Assembly (NCBI GenBank): GCA_021292105.1
Contig: CM037869.1
Location: forward strand, 38,200,655 to 38,264,654
Origin: Anadara kagoshimensis
Taxonomy: Eukaryota > Mollusca > Bivalvia > Arcoida > Arcidae
Direction: 5' to 3'
DNA: 64,000 bases
This document shows positions 10,236 to 23,154 of this stretch, one piece after another (within the stretch, counting starts at the first letter, position 1; every line of letters begins with the position of its first letter). The notes beneath the pieces were generated by a model. That model ran no database searches. It was not told the DNA's origin and saw only the letters and a list, made by a program, of their open reading frames with translations. A program made the position numbers and the translations under genes.

Positions 10236-13200
10236 GTATGTTTTAAAGCATTGCTATAGTACTTGTATTTTAAATGTAGCCGTAACCATGACATTTAATC
10301 ATATGATTTTCAAGCTTACTGTGAATATTAAATGTCTCTAGTTTTTATTTAAATTTGTGTTTTGCTAAACAAATATTCAGTTAGGTGTATTTGTCATTTT
10401 AATATGATTATGACCTCTGACCTTTTGCCCTGTAACCTTTGACCTGTATAGATGGATTTTGAAGTTTTTCTCCTACTATGATACAGTTTTGATTTTAGTT
10501 TATTTTATTGCTTTTTATGTAAAGTTACTTCATTTTTGGCATATCTTATGTCAATCAATTCTTTTCAAAAAAAAAAAAAAAAAAATTCATTGGGTGGTTT
10601 TTTTTGTGAAAAATTGAAAATAACCCCACCCACCCCTGTCCTTACAATCTCTGATCTAAATGCTGCCACATTTTGCCATCTAGTTGTTGCCACAATTAGT
10701 CGTTCCAATTTTGCTTCAAAAAGTTATAAAATCCATGGCGTTCATATGGTTTCCTGCATCGAGTTTAGCCCTTTCAACTTGTCATTGTTCAAAGCAAGAG
10801 TTCGGCACCTTAGGAAATAAGGCACTTACCGATACAGTGAAATTGGGTTTCTCTAATTCTGTTTCAAGTTCAGCCATTGTTTGAATTAAGAGTTAAGCCC
10901 CCTTAGGAAATAGAACACTGCCCGAGCACTGATCAAATACATTAGATTTTGTTTATAATGCAATCGTATCATATTCATGAGTGGACAGTAGATTTTTCTA
11001 TATATCCTAGATATTTGTGCTAATGATGGAAGTTTTTTTTTTTGTGAAAATAGTTTTAGACTTATGGCCATTTATAGTCTCTCTAGAAGCTCTAACGACT
11101 AACTGCCATCTATACAGGTTATAACTATAGCTCACCCACATCAAAGGCCCGGCATCTACAAATATAAACACATCCTCAGTCAGTACACACGGTCTCATTT
11201 TCCATACATTTTCTGTTCGATCTCAGATTCATTGTTTTTCCATGCTTTTAAAATGAGATTTGTTGTGAATTTTTTACGTTTTTCTAAAGTATTGTTTTTA
11301 TTGTTATACAAAATTGTTAAAAAGACTGGTCAATCAGAGTTATGTCCCCTTGTAATTTGAACAGCAACAATTCAAAAACATTCATTTCTTGATTGTTTAT
11401 GCCACCAACAAATTCATTTTAAAACCATGGAATCATTTGTATAACAAATTTCAAAATCAACACTTTTTTATTGTACTCTTAAGTCAAATATTTAAGTTTC
11501 CTTTTTAGGGATCAAATATTAAATTTGAACCATACATCATATTTTGCAGTCGTAATTGACATATATTATTGCCCCCCGTACACCAAATGACGGGTGAGTC
11601 TAAATATGTTAATGTCTTGCATTGCAAATATATTGCTTTATATTGAGTAATATTGTTTTTCTGCTAATTTTTACCAACATTTGTTAGGGGGTGCTCCTAG
11701 TAACTATGGAAACGGGGAGGAGGGCTGGTTTATAGATATTTTTAACAGGGTTTTTTACAAACGGAAAAGGCGCTATTTATGGAATTTTTTTTCTTCCGCA
11801 TATTGCTATAAAGAAACCCTTTTTTGTTGCTGATGTCTCAAAAAATTGTTTTGCTCTGTTTCCCAGTAATTTGAACATTAAATTGTAAAGTGCACTGGTT
11901 TTCCAAGATAATGGGAAATTTTCATTAAAAGTTGATTAGCAAGCTAACTAAATTTTTTATCATTCTTAAAAAAATTTCAAATATTATATATAAATATATA
12001 TTTTTAATTTTTATGTATTTTTGGAATTGTAAATATTTTTGACATTCTCAAATATTTTTTGCAAATATATGAGTCTGGTTCATTTAATAGATCCTTGTTG
12101 ATGACTTTTGGAGAAAATTGGTTACGTGTTAAAATGTTGTTTTAGCCCCAATTTATATCCCTTCTAGCTGAGAGATGTGGCAATTGCTGGCCGTTTGACA
12201 CGAAACACAAACACGGGATGAGAACACTGTTTTGAACAGTCTGTGAAAGTCTGATCTTTATTTTATAAAAAAAATTAATTGAATTATCTACTGTTGGTGC
12301 CAATAGCATGAAAATCAACAAATTCTCATGACCATCATTGGCTACTGATGTCCGAGGAATTCTTTAAAAAGAAACCTATTTAAGCAAATTGTAAAAGAAA
12401 AAATATTGTAAAAAGTTTTATATTTTCACATATTTTGGAAATTTTGGCTACTAATAATTTTAATTATTTTTCAAACCTAGATAACATATATCTTCATTAT
12501 TGGAAATAATTTTTGCATCCTGTGCCATGTTTAGAAGAAATTGATCTTGATTGACAGATCAAAAAACAGTTTAGAATCCAAGAAACTGATTGTGATTGAC
12601 AGATCGCAGCATTTCAGACTGGAAGTAATTTACGATGATTGACAGATCAAAACAGTGTTTTCCGGATGTTTTGTGTTTAGCTAACTAAATATGTGTACAG
12701 GTTAGACAGCTTTTAGTTTTGCATTTAATCTTAATTTTTGTCCATATATATCGATCCCTATTTACACAGTAAAAATATAGGTGGAGCCACTGCCTATTTA
12801 CACGGCTTTCAAGCTTCTTAGACACCTAGACACTTGGTCATATATTTGTATCCAATAGTAACATGTCACCCCCAGAAAGTCTAAAATTTTAGACTCGTAT
12901 AATCTATATTTTGTTCTCTCTCTTTTTGACAATTTTTCTTCTCTTTAGATCTTTTTTCATTTTTTTTTTTTTCCCTCTTTTTGACAAATATTTTCCTTAT
13001 CAGATCTTTTGGATATATTTTTTCTCTTTTTGACAAAGTTTTTTTCCTCTCTTTGAACTCATTAAGTTGTTCCTAAAGTGGATCTAATGCATAAATATGT
13101 AATTTAGTAACATTTTTACTTTGGACTAAATCAGGATTATTCCTGTCAAAATTTACTTAACTTTTTAAGCATTTTAATGTTGATACTCTGGTAAGGGGCA

Positions 13201-14060
13201 ATCTAGACTTGCCATTAATATTTGCAATAATGCTAAACGCTTTTAACAATAATTGCTCCTAAAAGTGGTATATCTGAAGTTTGCTGTTCTGTACACTGTC
13301 ACAAGACAGGAAATAAAATTAAGCCTCTAAAAGCTTCAGAACATAATTCTTGGTCAATTTTGCTATTGCTTGTCAAGTTTGACTCTGACCTTTGACCTTT
13401 GATTAAAATTTTGAATGGACTTAGAATTTTTGTTTGAATGAGGAAAAATTGTTAATTTGTTTAGCTACCTATAAAATAGCCGTTTTCTACATTAAAATCT
13501 CTTATCAAAGGCCAAATAGTCATTTTAGACTTGTCAAGCAATAACTCAATTTGTCAATTTAATAAAATGCAACAGTGAAAAATTACATTTTTTTCAAAGA
13601 CAAATATGTTTACCCACATTCAGATAAAATTTTGATTAAATTCTCCAATATAACATTTTTGGACTTTTTTGATTTTCAATATTTTTTGTTCATTGATTAT
13701 TATTTTTAAGAACATTTCATAAATACATTTAAATGTATATTTTCTGTAATTGTTAATATTTTGTTGGGTTTTTTAAATTTTTTCTTTGGAGTAAACAAGA
13801 TGTGACCATACTTTTTTCAAGCTTTCTGTATTTTTAGTTTTTTCTTTTTTCTTTTTTTAATTTTGGGAGAGACACACATACAATCTCCTTCTTGCTTTAG
13901 AAGCTGTCTTTTTTTTTTAACAAAACTATAAGCTTCTTAATAAAGCACTCGATAATAATTCTAAAAGCCAAACACTTTTGTGCAGTTTAAAAAAGAAACA
14001 AAAACTAACATTAAGCTTAATCTTCTGTGTTGCCATTTTGTTTCTCTCACTTCTTTGCAG
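10236..14060 (+). other. muscleblind intron (about 3.8 kb)
   Basis: No exon is seen. It contains three copies of 'gattgacagatca' near 12553-12650, repeated TGACCTTTGACC-like motifs near 10420 and 13390, and a T-rich stretch with three or four 'ctctttttgacaa' units (12917-13040). The stretch before the next exon is pyrimidine-rich. Confidence 0.7.
12917..13040. repeat. Polypyrimidine degenerate repeat
   Basis: 'ctctttttgacaa' occurs at about 12920, 12977 and 13022 in a pyrimidine-rich context with 'agatctttt' spacers. The period is about 50 bp. Confidence 0.6.
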
Positions 14061-14303
14061 GTATGTCGAGAATTTCAAAGAGGTACATGTACGCGACAAC
14101 CGAGTGAGTGTCGCTACGCCCACCCACCCGATACTGTAACAGTCGACACTTCCGAGAATCAAGTCACGGTGTGTATGGATTATGTAAAGGGAAAGTGTAC
14201 ACGGGATTCGTGTAAATATTTCCACCCTCCTCCGCACCTTCAGGCGCAGATTAAGGCCGCTCAACAACGAGCTAATACCAATTCTGCCGCCGCGCAAGCT
14301 CTG
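14061..14303 (+). CDS. mbl: muscleblind exon: CCCH zinc fingers ZnF3 and ZnF4
   Basis: Eighty-one codons, phase 0 at both ends, acceptor 'ttctttgcag'. The first finger is C-X7-C-X6-C-X3-H (window residues 93,101,108,112; [20 protein letters not shown] then H). The second is C-X7-C-X4-C-X3-H (129,137,142,146; [18 protein letters not shown]), with 16 residues between them. It continues [14 protein letters not shown] into an Ala-rich end, very close to vertebrate MBNL ZnF3/4 (PPAHLQAKIKAAQ). This is the RNA-binding core recognising YGCY. The donor (gtaggc) is weaker than its neighbours; read-through would add 18 residues and stop at 14357. Confidence 0.97.
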
Positions 14304-15685
14304 GTAGGCTGTGTTCCTCCTTCTCATCCTTTATACTGTATTTTCCGCTTGTTCTAATAGTTAATACTTCTTTCACATCTTTTTATATATATCTTTCTTG
14401 TATATATTATTTCTATGCAGCAATTTTAGTATTCTTGTATATAACATGCTTATTATCTTTTTGTTTTATTAGATGACTTGATTCCCAAATTGCTTTTTGC
14501 GTGCTCATGCCAGTTGCTTTTTTTGATTAAAACGAAACTTAATTGAAAATTTAAATAATTGGACGGGACTAATATTTTAACGATTTTGTTGATAAAATTA
14601 ACTATGGTTATAATTGGCCAGAAATGTTAAATAATGCTTTTTTGGTAACAGCTTTCATTTTTAATCTTTTTTTTTAAATTTTTTTAATATTTTCATGTTT
14701 TGGTTTTTGTCTCAGATTTTTCTAATTTGAATTTTCTAATTTTTGTCTTCGTCATTTGCATTGTGGATTTTAAAATTTCTATTAACATATTTACTACTTA
14801 ACAAGTTAACACCTTATAATTTATATATTTTGCCCCATATCTCTTAGGAGGTCGTCAACCTTTTCTGGGAAAAAAAAAATTACATCAAATTTTTGACTAA
14901 AAATGGAATCAAAAATATTTTTAAATTGTGATCTTTCAAAATTTTTGAAAAAAGTATTTGAAACATTTTAACAATTACAACCCTTTAAAAATGGGATATA
15001 ATTACAAAAATATAGAAAAAATAAAACCCTCAGGATGCATTAGACAAGTCACAATTATGTTGAATTGTTTTCCTGAAAAACATGATTTTTAGTATAATCC
15101 ACACAAAAAATGGATTTTGAATGTCTTACGTGATTTCACCCCCTTATACGGGGTTTTGTAACATATTAGCCCTGGCATGTTCACATGTCTTGATTTTTAT
15201 TTATTTGCTTTCTTTTAATCTGAATATTCTGGTTTTAGTTAATTTTAATATGAAGGGTCACACTCACTTGACCAAAAAGAAAAAAAAACAGCCTTCCATT
15301 TACCTTGCTAAAACTTTTACATCTTCCATTTTCATTTTCCATCCTTGCTCTTGAACCCCATTTCCAATGGAACGGGGCTGTATATATATTCATTCTGCTA
15401 TTATAAAGTTCTTTAAAATCCATAGACTCTTAATGCACCCTGTGCTTATTTTTGCATTGCCTCCCTTTTTCAAGCACCAGCTCATTGGGTAAAATTTGCC
15501 CTTTGACCTTTATTTTTCTTATCACTATAGCAACTATAAACCAATGGGAGTTTAAGGCTGAGTGAAGCATTAGACTAAAACTAGTTGCAGTAGACTTCAA
15601 GCCGCTTTATTTGTGTCAAATTAATTTATAACTCTGATAATTTTAGTGAGCTATTTTAATACAATTTAATTTTGAAATTTTTCAG

Positions 15686-15712
15686 CTTCAGCAGCTGGCC
15701 AGCCTTTTGTAG
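15686..15712 (+). CDS. Possible alternative terminal muscleblind exon
   Basis: After the acceptor-like 'aaatttttcag', an in-phase (phase 0) reading gives LQQLASLL then TAG. Spliced to the ZnF3/4 exon, whose end is also phase 0, it would truncate the protein shortly after the fingers. The acceptor tract is modest and the coding length very short, so chance is a real alternative. Confidence 0.25.
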   Translation, partial: LQQLASLL

Positions 15713-15860
15713 AGCTCCTAGTTTTTTCTATACACCAGCATCTTTTTATTGACTGTCGGTTAATTACATAATTAGAATAGTGTCGGGGTAAGGCAATCCA
15801 ATTTTTTGAAATGTAAAACTTAAAATTAAAAAGAATATTATTCCTTCAGTTCACAGAAAC

Positions 15861-15861
15861 A

Positions 15862-15903
<42 letters not shown>
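15861..15903. repeat. Poly(T)-poly(A) inverted homopolymer
   Basis: A T run is followed directly by an A run of about 29 bases. The result is a self-complementary hairpin that is likely unstable in replication and hard to sequence. A similar T-then-A run is at 20424-20450. Confidence 0.9.
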
Positions 15904-15906
<3 letters not shown>

Positions 15907-18265
15907 AAAAATCAAGAAAACACAAGAAATCTCAGAAAATACAAAAAAATCACAGAAAATGTAAACAATAATAACTTATTATTTTCAAACATACCAAAAT
16001 ATTGATAAAGGTAGAGTTAGAAGTTAGCAAGATGATCTCACTTAAAATAAATTAAGGAATCTATTTTTTTGAGGGGTTTTATTTCTTGGATTGCAAAAAT
16101 AGAAATAAACACCTTTTACTTATGTGTGTGGGCAGTGGATGCCACTTGGAGGTTGGGGGAGAGAAATTTAAATTTTAGGTTTTTCAGATGTTTTAAAAAA
16201 GCAATTTTGTTTCTGTGAAAACTTCATCTTGTACTACTTGGAGAAGTCTTTCTCTTGCTGCAAGGCAAGTAACTACTAACCAGAAAAGATGCCAAGATGG
16301 ATTTTAGGAATTCAAATTAAATAAAAATAAACATTATATAAATACAAATTTATAAGATTTCCTTGAAGCTATTCAATGTATATAAAGAGTGTTAGCACTG
16401 TTTTGATTAAATGGTAATCGGCTGATGTATTGAAGACAAAAAAATGCTAAAGTTAAAATGGTTCATCTGTTTGAAGATCAGCGGCTTGATTCTGTTTATA
16501 TAAATAAATGTACATCAACATTTCTAAAATTTCAAAAATAAACAATTCCTACAATGACTTTATAACCCTTAAATAATTTAAAACATTTGGAACATATGTT
16601 TTCAGTAAATTTAAAAAGAGGTGATCTCATTGGTGAAGAATTTAACCAGTACTAAGTAATTAACCAATCACAGACCAGCAGACAGTTACTGCTTTCTTTA
16701 TAATATTTAAACTCAAAATGACCTTTTTGTACTCACTTCTTTTCTCATTTATATTTTTGGAATAAATCTCAAATAACCATTTGCATTATACACCTTGCCA
16801 AAATTACACTTGAAACGAAACTAGGTGAAAAATGAAATTTTAATGGTAATGGTTTCTTTGGCAATATTTAAATCAAAATATTTAGAAATTTAAGTTCATT
16901 GAAGATGAAAATATTGTTATCTAAAGAATTTGTATTGAGACTGAATTCTTGAAAAGCTAAAATTAAAATAAAAATGACGTGCCTGGGTAATAAGTTTTCC
17001 CGATTTTTAGCTGATAAGGGAGACAACTCTTGCTAAAATAGTCCAAAACTTGCTTCTTAATTTGATGTGAGTATGGTTGAACCCGTGATGAATTATAGAC
17101 ACATTGAACAAAATGAAGATGTAACTAAAAACAACAGCAACAACAACATAACAAAAACAACAACAAAAAACAAAAAAGAAAATAGATTAAAAAAAAAAAA
17201 GAAAGTGTCATTGTGCTTCCATTTTGTGTTCTCAAAATGCAGGAATAAAGGTGTTATTTTGCAAATAGTAAAAACATAAGTTCACATTAAAAATAAAATT
17301 TTAAAAAATCCTATTTTCTTGACAGTCAGTAAAAAGATGCTATCTGAGTGATAATTCTTATGCAATAGTAGTACTGCACATAAATCTGTCCTCTTTACGC
17401 TTACTTCACCATATCCTTGCAATCCTGTCGCTATTTCACCTGAAATACACGAAACCATGTGTACATTATTTTTTGTTTTGATTTTGGAAACCGATTAAAA
17501 AAAATTAGAAAAAAAATTATAATTCTAAAAATTCCATTTTGCAGATCGACTGTTACAAGGATTAGAGTATTAGGTACCCTGGATTCACTCACACACACCT
17601 TTTAGGGGGGTGGCCCAATTGTTTAGTGAAGCAAGGCCAAGTCAGTGACCCAGTCGCATGTCAGACTTGATTTGATTGGTTAATGCCTGGATACATAGCA
17701 AATTTTTATTGGTTGATGTATAAGAGAGAGGTTATCACTGGTATGCTTTACTGTCATTGGTTGACATCTGTCACATGACTTGTATGTACATAATCTTGGC
17801 TTCAGCTTGATTTTAGTTTATTAAACAGTAGACTATTTTGCTTACAACAAGAAGCTATGTGATATAGCCAGGAAAATCAACTCACTCCACGGACAGAAGG
17901 GATAAGTATGATGATACCCTGTATTTGAAAATTATTTCAAATTTTTGTGTCAAATTTTACACAAAACAATTGCAATTATACATCCAGTGAGATTTGGATT
18001 GAATATATATTTTTTATGAAAAATCTTGTCTCAGTGAGCAGAAACAATTTTGACATGAGAAAATATTGGGAGAAAATTGGGTGGGGGGATATCTTTGTAC
18101 CACATGATACATACCTCTTAACATTTTTTGCAGAACTTTTATTTTTATTTTGTAATGTTCCGGGTTTGCCATATTGGAAAACCACGATTTGAACATTTTC
18201 CATAACCAAGGAAAATAATAGGCCTGCAAATGGGAATCATGTGGTACATGGGTGAATTATGAACA

Positions 18266-18347
18266 CAGTGAAACCTGTATATAAAGGCCACCCATAGAAT
18301 CTGGGAAATATGGACTTTATACACAGGTGGTCTTTATAAAGGGGCTC
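18266..18347 (+). mobile_element. Truncated pogo-like MITE fragment
   Basis: Starts 'cagtgaaacctgtatataaa' and 'ggccaccc', matching the left end of the 178-bp MITE found at 23594, 31965 and 51649. It stops after 'acacaggtggtctttataaa', so the right terminal inverted repeat is missing. Confidence 0.65.
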
Positions 18348-21055
18348 TTTTTGTTGAGATTTTTAGTTCAGCCAGATGACCTACCTACAGCTGTCAAGTA
18401 AGGATTATTCAATAAATTTTACTCCCTGAAATCGCATACCATTGGTCAAGAAATTGAGATTTTTCTCCCCCTGGTGTAGGAAAATTTAAATTTATCTCCC
18501 CTGATATTGGAAAATTCAGATTTATCTCCCTTTGGTATATGATAGGGTTCATAGAAATTTGATGTTGGATAACTGATCTTGTGGTCTTGAAATCACTTGC
18601 CCTTCAGCAAAATTTGAAAATGAAAAATAAAAACATATATTTGCCCACAAGAACCCATTTTAGATATTACCACTGTTTTGACAATGGAAAATAAAATCAA
18701 TTTTTTTTTTTTTTTTTTTGTCCACAAGAGGCAATTTGAAATATTACCACTGTTATGACCATGGAAAATGAAAAAAAAATTATTTGCACATAAGTATTGC
18801 TAGTCATTTTACCAGACTATTAGTACCCTTATTGGTCATAGCTTCCATTGTTAGGGAGTCCACTGTAACTTAATATGGGATCTTTTTATATGTAGGAAAT
18901 ACAGAAAAAGGACAAGCAGGTTAACATTATATCATGACTTATATCGTTTATATGTGGAGAAATTGCTGTGAAAATATTAACTTTGTTTTTATGGCAGCCC
19001 GTAAAGGCACATAATGGTGCTGGCAATTTTGAATTAAGATAATTTAAGGAAAACTCTATAGTTGTGGCTTCTTCAGACCTATCTGGGTGGCAAACTTCTA
19101 GAGGCATGATTTGGTGGCATAAAGGAAAAAACATGTCCTGTTGGCAGCTAATGTGAAAAAGAATTTGTCAATCTGAATTTATTATTTTTCACCCCTACCA
19201 GATATTGGTATGATCTAAATTCAAGTAACTTGGAACAAACCATTAATTTATTAAGGGGTTATAGGGATGTTGAAGATGCTTTATGTATTGATTTTTTGAA
19301 TGTGAAGCTTTATGATTGTTTGGCTTTATAACCAGATTTTAGTATATTTATATATATTCTTTGGATATTGTTTAGTTTTGTCATTTATATAATGCCAGTT
19401 ACGATTGCATAGTTACAAGTCATAATAGAAGTAGAAGTTGTACTTTTTATATCGCTTTCCGAGACGAATCACCTGACCACTTCCTGCAATGCACTCGCTT
19501 ATTTTCTGGTAAATTCGTGAAGGTAAAATGTGTAATAATAATTAAGAAAAAAAATAAAACACCTTTTGCAAATTTGGTCCATTTTTTACCCCCTAACAGA
19601 TATAGATATAGGTATAGTTTATCTGTCAACTCTGTACTGATTTAAATTTGTGGATGTTACAGATTTTTTTTTCAATTTCTTGGCATTGCCCATAAGATAT
19701 ATATTTTTTCATTTTTGTTGCAAGCAGACTTTTAAGAAAATGTAAAGAAAACCAAAATGTTTCAAAATAATATTACAGAAAACATCCAATTAGAAATGGA
19801 ATATCACATACTTATTTTAAGCATCCATTCAGCAGTGTTGTTACAAGGTAATCAACTATCAAAGTAACAACCAATCAGAAATGATGTTGCTTCAGGAAAT
19901 GGTCAGGTTGAAATGTAAAAAAGCCAGTGAAAGCACCATTGGCAAAGACACTCATAAAACACAATCCTTTTAAAACTGCAAATTTTCTGAAATATCAAAA
20001 AAAAAAAAAAAAAAATTTAAAAAAAAATCATCTTTTTTGATGGGTTATATAAGCTAATCAGTAAAAGCTTCAATATTTCTTACGTCTCAAATTTTGATGC
20101 TCAGTTCAGGACAAGAAATAGTTTTCAATTTTGAAAAATTAATAGGACTGTCCATGCAGGTATCTTCAGAAAGTCAAGTGTCTGTATTGAAATTGTTGAT
20201 AAAAAATTGAAAGCAGTCGTTGATTTTTTTATCTCAAAAACTTACTAAGTAATTGCTATACCATTCATATTTTTTTTTTTTTTTGATCTTTTCAGTTTTT
20301 TCAATTTCTAGATCTTGAATCTTGTGAAAAATGGTCACAAACTTCAATTCCACACAGGCATAATGTAATATGCCTTGCACGGCTCGTTTGGCACTAAGTC
20401 AATTATTTCTTTTTATGAATCTTTTTTTTTTTTTTTTTTTTTTAAAAAAAAAGCTCATACAAAAACATAAGAAATCAGATTTTGACATTTCAAGTTTCTA
20501 AGTTTATTTGTCTTAAATTTTTAATTTTGTGCTAAATTTACAAAATGAATTATCCTGAATTCCACATTTGAAATTCCACAAAAGATCCAAATTTCCTGAT
20601 ATTAAGAAAGACCATATTAGTTGCCTGTATGGACACTTCCATATTCTCTCCAAACTCGCTGGATGTAACTGTAACAATTATGATGTCATAATGATGCAAT
20701 AATATATATATGATGGAAGGAGATGTTATGACATCATAAATGCAGACATTGGATGATGGGTCTGAAAATAATGAGGTGATTTATTAATTTTTTACGGTTT
20801 ACTAAAAATATTTTATTTGCAGTTTTTCATCTGAATTTTTCATTTCAGCTATGCAGACAGTTATGATTTGATTTATTGATTTTTTTTTAATTTTCAGCTA
20901 CTCTTTAGTTTCTGTGGTCACATTTCAACAGCAAAACCTCTCCTTTTGTAGGCACACAAAATTAGAATTTCTTCTCTTTAGAATTGAAAAAAAAATTCCC
21001 TTAAAGTTAGATCAAAATTTTCAAAATTCTCTTTTTTCTTTTCCTTCCTTCTTTT

Positions 21056-21190
21056 ATTATTATATTAATTATTATTTATAGCTATCATTTCTATTATATT
21101 TATTATTATTATTATTCTATTATTATTATTATTACTTCTATTATTATTATTATTTATTCTAGTTATTATATTTATTATTATTATTTTCTT
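21056..21190. repeat. (ATT)n microsatellite, interrupted
   Basis: Runs of ATT/TTA with interruptions by CT-containing units. Another ATT run occurs at 35255-35285. Confidence 0.95.
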
Positions 21191-21616
21191 TGCATGCAAT
21201 CTATCTATCTTATTATCTGGGCACATATTTTTTATAACGACCTAACAATTATTAGGCTCTTTAGTAAAATCCTAAATAACATGTGCACATTTTTTTCTTT
21301 CTTTTCAAAATTTTTTTTCCTTTTCCTCTGCTTTTATTATTTTTTTTCTCATTGAACTTTTGTAACATTTTTCTAAATTATTTTTTTTCAAAATTATATA
21401 TCTAAAAACAATGTAGATGTATTCTAATTAATATACACAACATACGGCATGATGTGTTAATTGCTAATTAATTAATTTATTTATAAGGGGAGAGATTTTA
21501 CATTAAAAAAAACGTAATTGACACGTACTTATAATATTTTTGGATTAAATGCATGTTGACTGAATTTATTATTACCAATGGTGCTGTTTTCTTTTTTATT
21601 TTCATTCTTCCCATTA

Positions 21617-21696
21617 CGCCTTGTTGCTGCTTTGCTGTTGTCATGTGCTGCCAACCCTGCCATGCCGCCATTTCATTGGCCGAATCGCCATGTGCT
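21617..21696 (+). promoter_or_regulatory. YGCY cluster upstream of the basic exon: candidate muscleblind binding site
   Basis: By eye I count eleven YGCY tetramers (TGCT, TGCC, CGCC) in about 80 bases immediately upstream of the 69-nt exon at 21712, in otherwise very AT-rich sequence. YGCY is the established MBNL recognition motif, and vertebrate MBNL1 represses its own NLS-region exon by binding the intron just upstream. The same segment replaces a normal pyrimidine tract: the acceptor reads 'ctctgcatactaattag', which is weak, as expected for a regulated exon. Function is inferred. Confidence 0.55.
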
Positions 21697-21711
21697 CTGC
21701 ATACTAATTAG

Positions 21712-21780
21712 CCGCAAGTGGTTGAGGTCATTCCTCCAGGCAAGAAGCGACCTCGTGACCATGCAGATGATCTCGTTCTG
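21712..21780 (+). CDS. mbl: muscleblind exon: 69-nt basic exon, candidate NLS
   Basis: Twenty-three codons, phase 0 at both ends, bounded by 'actaattag' and 'gtacta'. It encodes PQVVEVIPPGKKRPRDHADD then LVL. KKRPRD resembles the basic motifs of the vertebrate MBNL1 C-terminal half (KRPLE and PKRPALE), which control nuclear localisation and include an alternatively spliced 54-nt exon. Length divisible by three, weak splice sites and the upstream YGCY cluster all suggest a cassette exon whose skipping keeps frame. No longer open frame covers it, so the assignment rests on phase and motif. Confidence 0.8.
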
Positions 21781-22696
21781 GTACTATATATCCCATCAAG
21801 CTTTGCATGTAGCTGTAGTCTGCTTCAGGACAACTTTGCACAGTCACATGACAGACAGTCACATGACAACAAGGCCTATTTATAGCCATAATCTGTAGCT
21901 TTTTTAATTTTGATTCTTATTTTTGACCCAGCAAATGCCAACTTGATTTATACTTGGTGTCTGTTGGGTGTCTCGTGATTTATTTACCACAAGCATTTTG
22001 AATACACGCCTCGCATGTTTGCTCTTGGACTTCCTGTTTGGAATTGTACTGCCTGACTTAGGTTGAGAAATTGGACGTGAAATTTGTGGAAATTATTTTA
22101 ACATATAACTAGTGTGCTGATTGCTTTTGTCATGTGATTCTGCAAAACGATAACAGTGGTAAAAAAAAATTTAAAAAACAAAAATTTGAGGGACCAAAAA
22201 ATTAAAAAAAAAAAATTTAAATAAACAGCAAAAAAATGCTATACATTGAAATTGTAAAACATGTCTGAAATTTCTCCAAGTATGTTTGTTTATAAATATA
22301 TACATATTCCTTAATATATACATACATATATATACAGTATTTATTGTATAACTTAATATGTCTTGTAGAACTTCAATACACTCAGTTAGATTGCTTTGTT
22401 ATTTTCTCTAGAAAGTTAGTCTCTGTTCATGGTGATTGTTTTCTTTTGAAATGCATTATGGGTAAACGGGAAATTACGGAAATATTTATAATAAGAAATA
22501 TTGACACTTCTCTCTGTAGCTCATAATATCACTTTTGGCCTGGGAAATTTATTGCATTTTGGCAATTATAAAATATTTTCTTTTTGATTTCATTTTTTTT
22601 TAATTTCTGCATCGCTTTTTGCATTCTTATTATTTTTGTGCCACTACTTAGACGCCTAATTTCTCTACTAATGTTGGAAGTTTTGTTTTCTTTTAG
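21781..22696 (+). other. muscleblind intron (about 0.9 kb)
   Basis: AT-rich, with no exon or known repeat recognised. It contains the short duplicated block 'agtcacatgacagacagtca' near 21840-21865 and A-rich runs at 22165-22220. Confidence 0.75.
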
Positions 22697-22862
22697 CAAA
22701 GTGCCATGCCGGGCATGATTCCATATAAACGAGTTGCAGTGGAGCATAGTAAGAGCGGACTGCCAATGTATCAACCGAACCCTGCTGCCAGTCTAGCTTA
22801 CCAACAATTAGCCGCCATGCAACAGTTACAACAACAACAGCAACAGTATATACCAGTGACAT
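22697..22862 (+). CDS. mbl: muscleblind exon: YKR motif and Gln-rich segment
   Basis: Fifty-five codons plus one base (phase 1 end), acceptor 'cttttag', donor 'gtaagt'. It reads QSAMPGMIPYKRVAVEHSKS, then PMYQPNPAAS, AYQQLAAMQQLQ and a Gln run ending YIPVT. Vertebrate MBNL1 has the same order after its NLS region: PKRPALEK, then FQYQQALANMQLQQ, then AFLPP. Translation into the following intron would stop after four residues, so intron retention or intronic polyadenylation here would give a shorter protein. Confidence 0.9.
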
Positions 22863-23154
22863 GTAAGTATACCTAGCTCATATATAACATTCTTTTTTAT
22901 TGGTTGAATGTAAGTTAAAGAAAGGTTATTCTTTTTTTTATTGGTTGGATATAATGTCAAAGGTCAACTGAATAAGTCTTGTTTTCATTGGTTGTGTTAT
23001 CAGGTCAAAGGTCAAATTAAAATTGGCTATTTTTATTGATTAGACACATAATTTGGAAACACAGACAAAGATAAATTGTTTGCATTTGGGTTCTTTCTAT
23101 GAACTATGTTGAAACATGACCTTTGGTAACATAGTCAAAGATAAATTGTTGGCT

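Larger units (their letters stand above)
14304..21711 (+). other. muscleblind intron (about 7.4 kb)
   Basis: No strong exon. A weak candidate terminal exon lies at 15686-15712. The intron also contains homopolymer runs (15861-15903, 19999-20020, 20424-20460), a pogo-like MITE fragment at 18266, short A/T-rich tandem duplications at 18420-18545 ('tttatctccc' units) and 18640-18790 ('atattaccactgtt' units), and an ATT microsatellite. The 3' end carries the YGCY cluster described below. Confidence 0.7.

Noticed and set aside
13926-14327. 133-codon open frame on the minus strand
   Set aside because: It is the antisense shadow of the ZnF3/4 exon, whose plus-strand reading has clear CCCH motifs and splice sites.
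21578-21898. 106-codon plus-strand frame over the basic exon
   Set aside because: It is in a different frame from the exon that fits the splice phases of its neighbours, and shows no homology.
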